From Candidatus Eisenbacteria bacterium (GTDB lineage Bacteria; Eisenbacteria; RBG-16-71-46; JACRLI01), in the NCBI GenBank assembly GCA_016235265.1, contig JACRLI010000030.1:28797-92796 (forward strand): a stretch of DNA of 64,000 bases, read 5' to 3'. Both the position numbers and the translations under genes were made by a program. Under the pieces are notes generated by a model. The model saw nothing but the letters and a program-made list of their open reading frames with translations, was not told the DNA's origin and did no database searches. Of the stretch, positions 59,643 to 64,000 are shown piece after piece (the stretch's first letter is position 1; each line of letters opens with the position of its first letter).

Positions 59643-61448
59643 CTACCACCCGATCTTCCGTCCCTTGTTCTGCTTCTCCAGCCAGGTCATCAGCGGCCTG
59701 TAGTACTCCACCATCGCCCGCGTGGACAGGTCCTCCCCGGTGGCTTCGCGCAGGATGCTGCGCCAGTCCTTCGTGGCTCCGTACTTCTGCATGCTCTCCA
59801 GGAACGCGCCCACTTCCTTGTTCCCCGCGTAGTTGCAGTCGCGGGGGTCCTGCTTGAGGATCTTGCGCGCGATGTGGTCGTGCACCTGGTAGGCGAACAC
59901 GCTGGCCATGGCGTAGGAGAAGTAGTAGGCCGGGGTGTCGTTGATGTGCGTCTTGGTGGCGGGATCGCAGAGCTCCTCGCCGCGCGGCGAGGGCGGGTCG
60001 ATGCCCTGGTACTCCCGCACGTACTGCCACCAGCGCGCGTTGTACTGGTCCGGCGGCAGATCGTGCGCGTACAGGTCGGCCTCCCAGTGGGTCATCACGC
60101 CGGAGTCCCAGAACATGAACGGCACCGTGCTCAGGGCGTCGCGCAGCAGCGGCGTGATGTCGTCCCCGGACCGCCCCGGCGGGAGCAGGCCCAGCTGCCG
60201 GCGGTACGGCGTCTGCCGGGCGGCGATCTCCGCCACGGTGGCGAAGCCCTCGTGGAACGCCGGGCTGGCGCCGGTGCGCAGCAGGTAGGGCACCTCCGGG
60301 CGCGTGTAGGCCATGTCGTAGTAACCGTGCCCCAGCTCGTGGTGGGAGGTGCCGAACCAGTCCTCGTCGGCTTTCACGTTCATCAGCGAGCGGATATCGT
60401 CCTCGAGGTCGATGTTCCAGCACGAGGCGTGGGTGTTCTTCCTGCGCTTCTCGGTGGCGGCCAGCTCGTAGAGATCGGAGTTCTTCCAGAAGCCCGGCGA
60501 CAGCGGCCTGCGGCCCATGCCCACGTAGAACGCCTCGGCGGTCTTCACCATCCACTCGGGGCTCCTCGACTTGAAGGCCTCGTCCAGGCCCGGGACCTCC
60601 ACGAACGCGGTCCACTCCTGGCTCCACCGGTTGGGCAGCCAGTGCGCGGGCAGGCGCTCCGGCACGGGCTGCCGGTACTTCTTCGCCAGCTCGTACCTGG
60701 CCCACGTGTACAGCTGCTGGTAGAGCGGCTTGAGCTCGCGCAGGAAGTCCTCGTGCATCCGGATCACTTCCGCGGTGGTCATGTCGTGAAGCGCCGCCTG
60801 CAGCGAAAAGTAGTCGGTGTAGCCCAGCTCCTTCGCCACGCCGTTGCGCAGGCCCTGCAGCTTCACCAGACCCGGCTTGAGCGCCGGCCCGGACATCTTG
60901 GAGGCCTCCCACACCGCCAGGCGCTCCGGCACGCCGGTGAGGTCGCGCAGCTTCCCGTCAATGTCGTTGGCGGTGATCGGCTGCCCGCCGAGCTTGAAGG
61001 TGAAGCCGTTCAGCGTGGAGGCCTGCTGCGTCTCGGATTCGATGCGCGCGGTCACCAGCGCCGGGTTGGTCATGGGGCCCTCGGCCGCATTCAGCAGCGC
61101 GCGCCGCAGCTGCCGGACGGTGAGCGGCGTGAGATCGGCCTCGTGCCGGAGCAGCTCGCGGCACTCGCGGAGGAGCACCGGGTTGCCGCAGAACGCGGCG
61201 CGGGCCTTGCCGGCCGCGGTGGAGGCGGCGTCGTGCTCGGGCGTGACGTCGGTGGCGGCATCCCACAGGGCCCCCTGCTCCACCGTGTAGAGCGCCTTGT
61301 AGCCCGCATTCAGGATCTCGAGGAAGCGGTCGGCGCGCTCCTGGACGGCCGCGCGGGGGACGGCAGTGGTGTCGGCGGCGGCAAGGACGCCCGCCGACCC
61401 GAGGAGGAGCGCGGCGGTGATCGTCGCGGAAATCCAGCGGCCGGTCAT
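59643..61448 (-). CDS. Secreted M2-family (ACE-like) zinc dipeptidyl carboxypeptidase
   Basis: A 601-residue exported peptidase with a signal peptide (ends LAAAD). The zinc motif is HHELGHGYYDMAY with H370, E371 and H374; the third ligand is E400 in SPAFHEGF. Length and helical layout match bacterial M2 peptidases (angiotensin-converting-enzyme-like), which remove C-terminal dipeptides. It could feed dipeptides to the POT transporter. The ATG at 61448 follows AGGAGAT. It is convergent with the M28 gene, separated by 79 bp. Confidence 0.9.
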   Translation of the reverse strand: MTGRWISATITAALLLGSAGVLAAADTTAVPRAAVQERADRFLEILNAGYKALYTVEQGALWDAATDVTPEHDAASTAAGKARAAFCGNPVLLRECRELLRHEADLTPLTVRQLRRALLNAAEGPMTNPALVTARIESETQQASTLNGFTFKLGGQPITANDIDGKLRDLTGVPERLAVWEASKMSGPALKPGLVKLQGLRNGVAKELGYTDYFSLQAALHDMTTAEVIRMHEDFLRELKPLYQQLYTWARYELAKKYRQPVPERLPAHWLPNRWSQEWTAFVEVPGLDEAFKSRSPEWMVKTAEAFYVGMGRRPLSPGFWKNSDLYELAATEKRRKNTHASCWNIDLEDDIRSLMNVKADEDWFGTSHHELGHGYYDMAYTRPEVPYLLRTGASPAFHEGFATVAEIAARQTPYRRQLGLLPPGRSGDDITPLLRDALSTVPFMFWDSGVMTHWEADLYAHDLPPDQYNARWWQYVREYQGIDPPSPRGEELCDPATKTHINDTPAYYFSYAMASVFAYQVHDHIARKILKQDPRDCNYAGNKEVGAFLESMQKYGATKDWRSILREATGEDLSTRAMVEYYRPLMTWLEKQNKGRKIGW

Positions 61449-61569
61449 GGGGATCTCCTGGTTCGGTTTTGCAAGGGCCCGGGGCGCGGGGCGCGGCGGG
61501 CGGATGACGCAGGGTCCGGTGGCAGGCTAGCAGAGTTTCGAGGGAGGCGACAAACGGAAGGGCGCGGGC

Positions 61570-63801
<2,232 letters not shown>

Positions 63802-63811
63802 AGTGAGAGGT

Positions 63812-63840
63812 ATACTAAAGTATCATTGAGCGTGGGTCAA
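63812..63840 (-). promoter_or_regulatory. Sigma-70-like promoter of the kinase gene
   Basis: On the minus strand, TTGACC (63840-63835) and TAGTAT (63817-63812) are 17 bases apart, close to consensus -35 and -10 boxes (5/6 and 4/6). A start of transcription near 63805 would leave a leader of only ~4 bases before the ATG. ATACT-AA-AGTAT at the -10 is also a small palindrome. Confidence 0.6.
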
Positions 63841-63928
63841 GCCGCGTCTGGACCTTCCCAGGGCCGGAGATTCCCGCGCAACGTATTCTGTCTGTTTGTG
63901 TTAGGTTGTGCTTCGAAGAATGTGTCTG

Positions 63929-63952
63929 GCGGGGAGCCCAACGGCTCCCCGC
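63929..63952 (+). terminator. Hairpin near the window end, terminator-like
   Basis: GCGGGGAGCC (63929-63938) pairs perfectly with GGCTCCCCGC (63943-63952) around a CAAC loop, followed by TTCACTTT on the plus strand. What it would terminate is not clear: no plus-strand gene is visible in 63802-63928, and nothing else is recognisable there. Confidence 0.4.
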
Positions 63953-64000
63953 TTCACTTTCCCGCTTCGACAGCCTCAGTCCGCGTACCTGAGCCGGTGC

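Overview
The window is about 64 kb of very G+C-rich bacterial chromosome, roughly two thirds or more G+C by eye. No rRNA, tRNA, CRISPR array, phage or transposase was seen. Five secreted proteins end in the same FlgD-like Ig fold, with a closing strand of the form G-hydrophobic-Y-x-x-R-L. Together with the many lipoproteins, OmpA/thrombospondin-type-3 proteins and giant multihaem cytochromes, this suggests a Gram-negative member of the FCB side of the tree, of the Candidatus Eisenbacteria/Gemmatimonadota kind. That placement is an inference.

Layout. 1-3.0 kb: end of a secreted protein, a MntA/HepT toxin-antitoxin pair and a GHKL ATPase. 3.2-4.2 kb: a VOC remnant and an intact VOC protein. 4.3-7.7 kb: S1/P1-type nuclease, PQQ-propeller lipoprotein and M15 peptidase. 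7.9-13.7 kb: an envelope/stress set (PRC-barrel, OmpA, small membrane protein, Pro-rich protein, a probable selenocysteine thioredoxin-like lipoprotein and a four-BON protein) in which a palindrome occurs three times. 14.1-23.5 kb: a giant repeat surface protein, a SpoIIE phosphatase and a GH13-like protein. 24.0-36.4 kb: the centrepiece, an octahaem cytochrome facing a five-gene operon for a b-type membrane cytochrome, a FeS-flavoprotein, a 20-haem cytochrome, a 63-haem cytochrome and an outer-membrane barrel. 37.1-41.3 kb: exported Mn-type superoxide dismutase and a DtxR-feoA-feoB iron-uptake operon. 41.5-49.1 kb: secreted phosphoesterase and two propeller proteins. 49.5-53.7 kb: MacAB-like export operon. 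54.0-61.4 kb: peptide uptake and digestion (lipoprotein, OPT, POT, M28, M2). 61.6-63.8 kb: Ser/Thr kinase with TPRs.

How the genes fit together. The five-gene redox operon can be read as a path from the membrane quinone pool (cytochrome b, FeS-flavoprotein) through periplasmic and surface haem wires to the outside, with the barrel as outer-membrane partner. Genes 1-2 are 4 bp apart and all later junctions overlap by 4 bp. The nearby iron-uptake and superoxide-dismutase genes suit a cell with a very high haem demand. The peptide transporters and peptidases suggest growth on protein.

The two observations most worth following are the 63-CXXCH polypeptide in its complete conduit operon (25539-36399), and an in-frame UGA inside a U-x-x-C motif followed by a SECIS-like hairpin (11979-12557).
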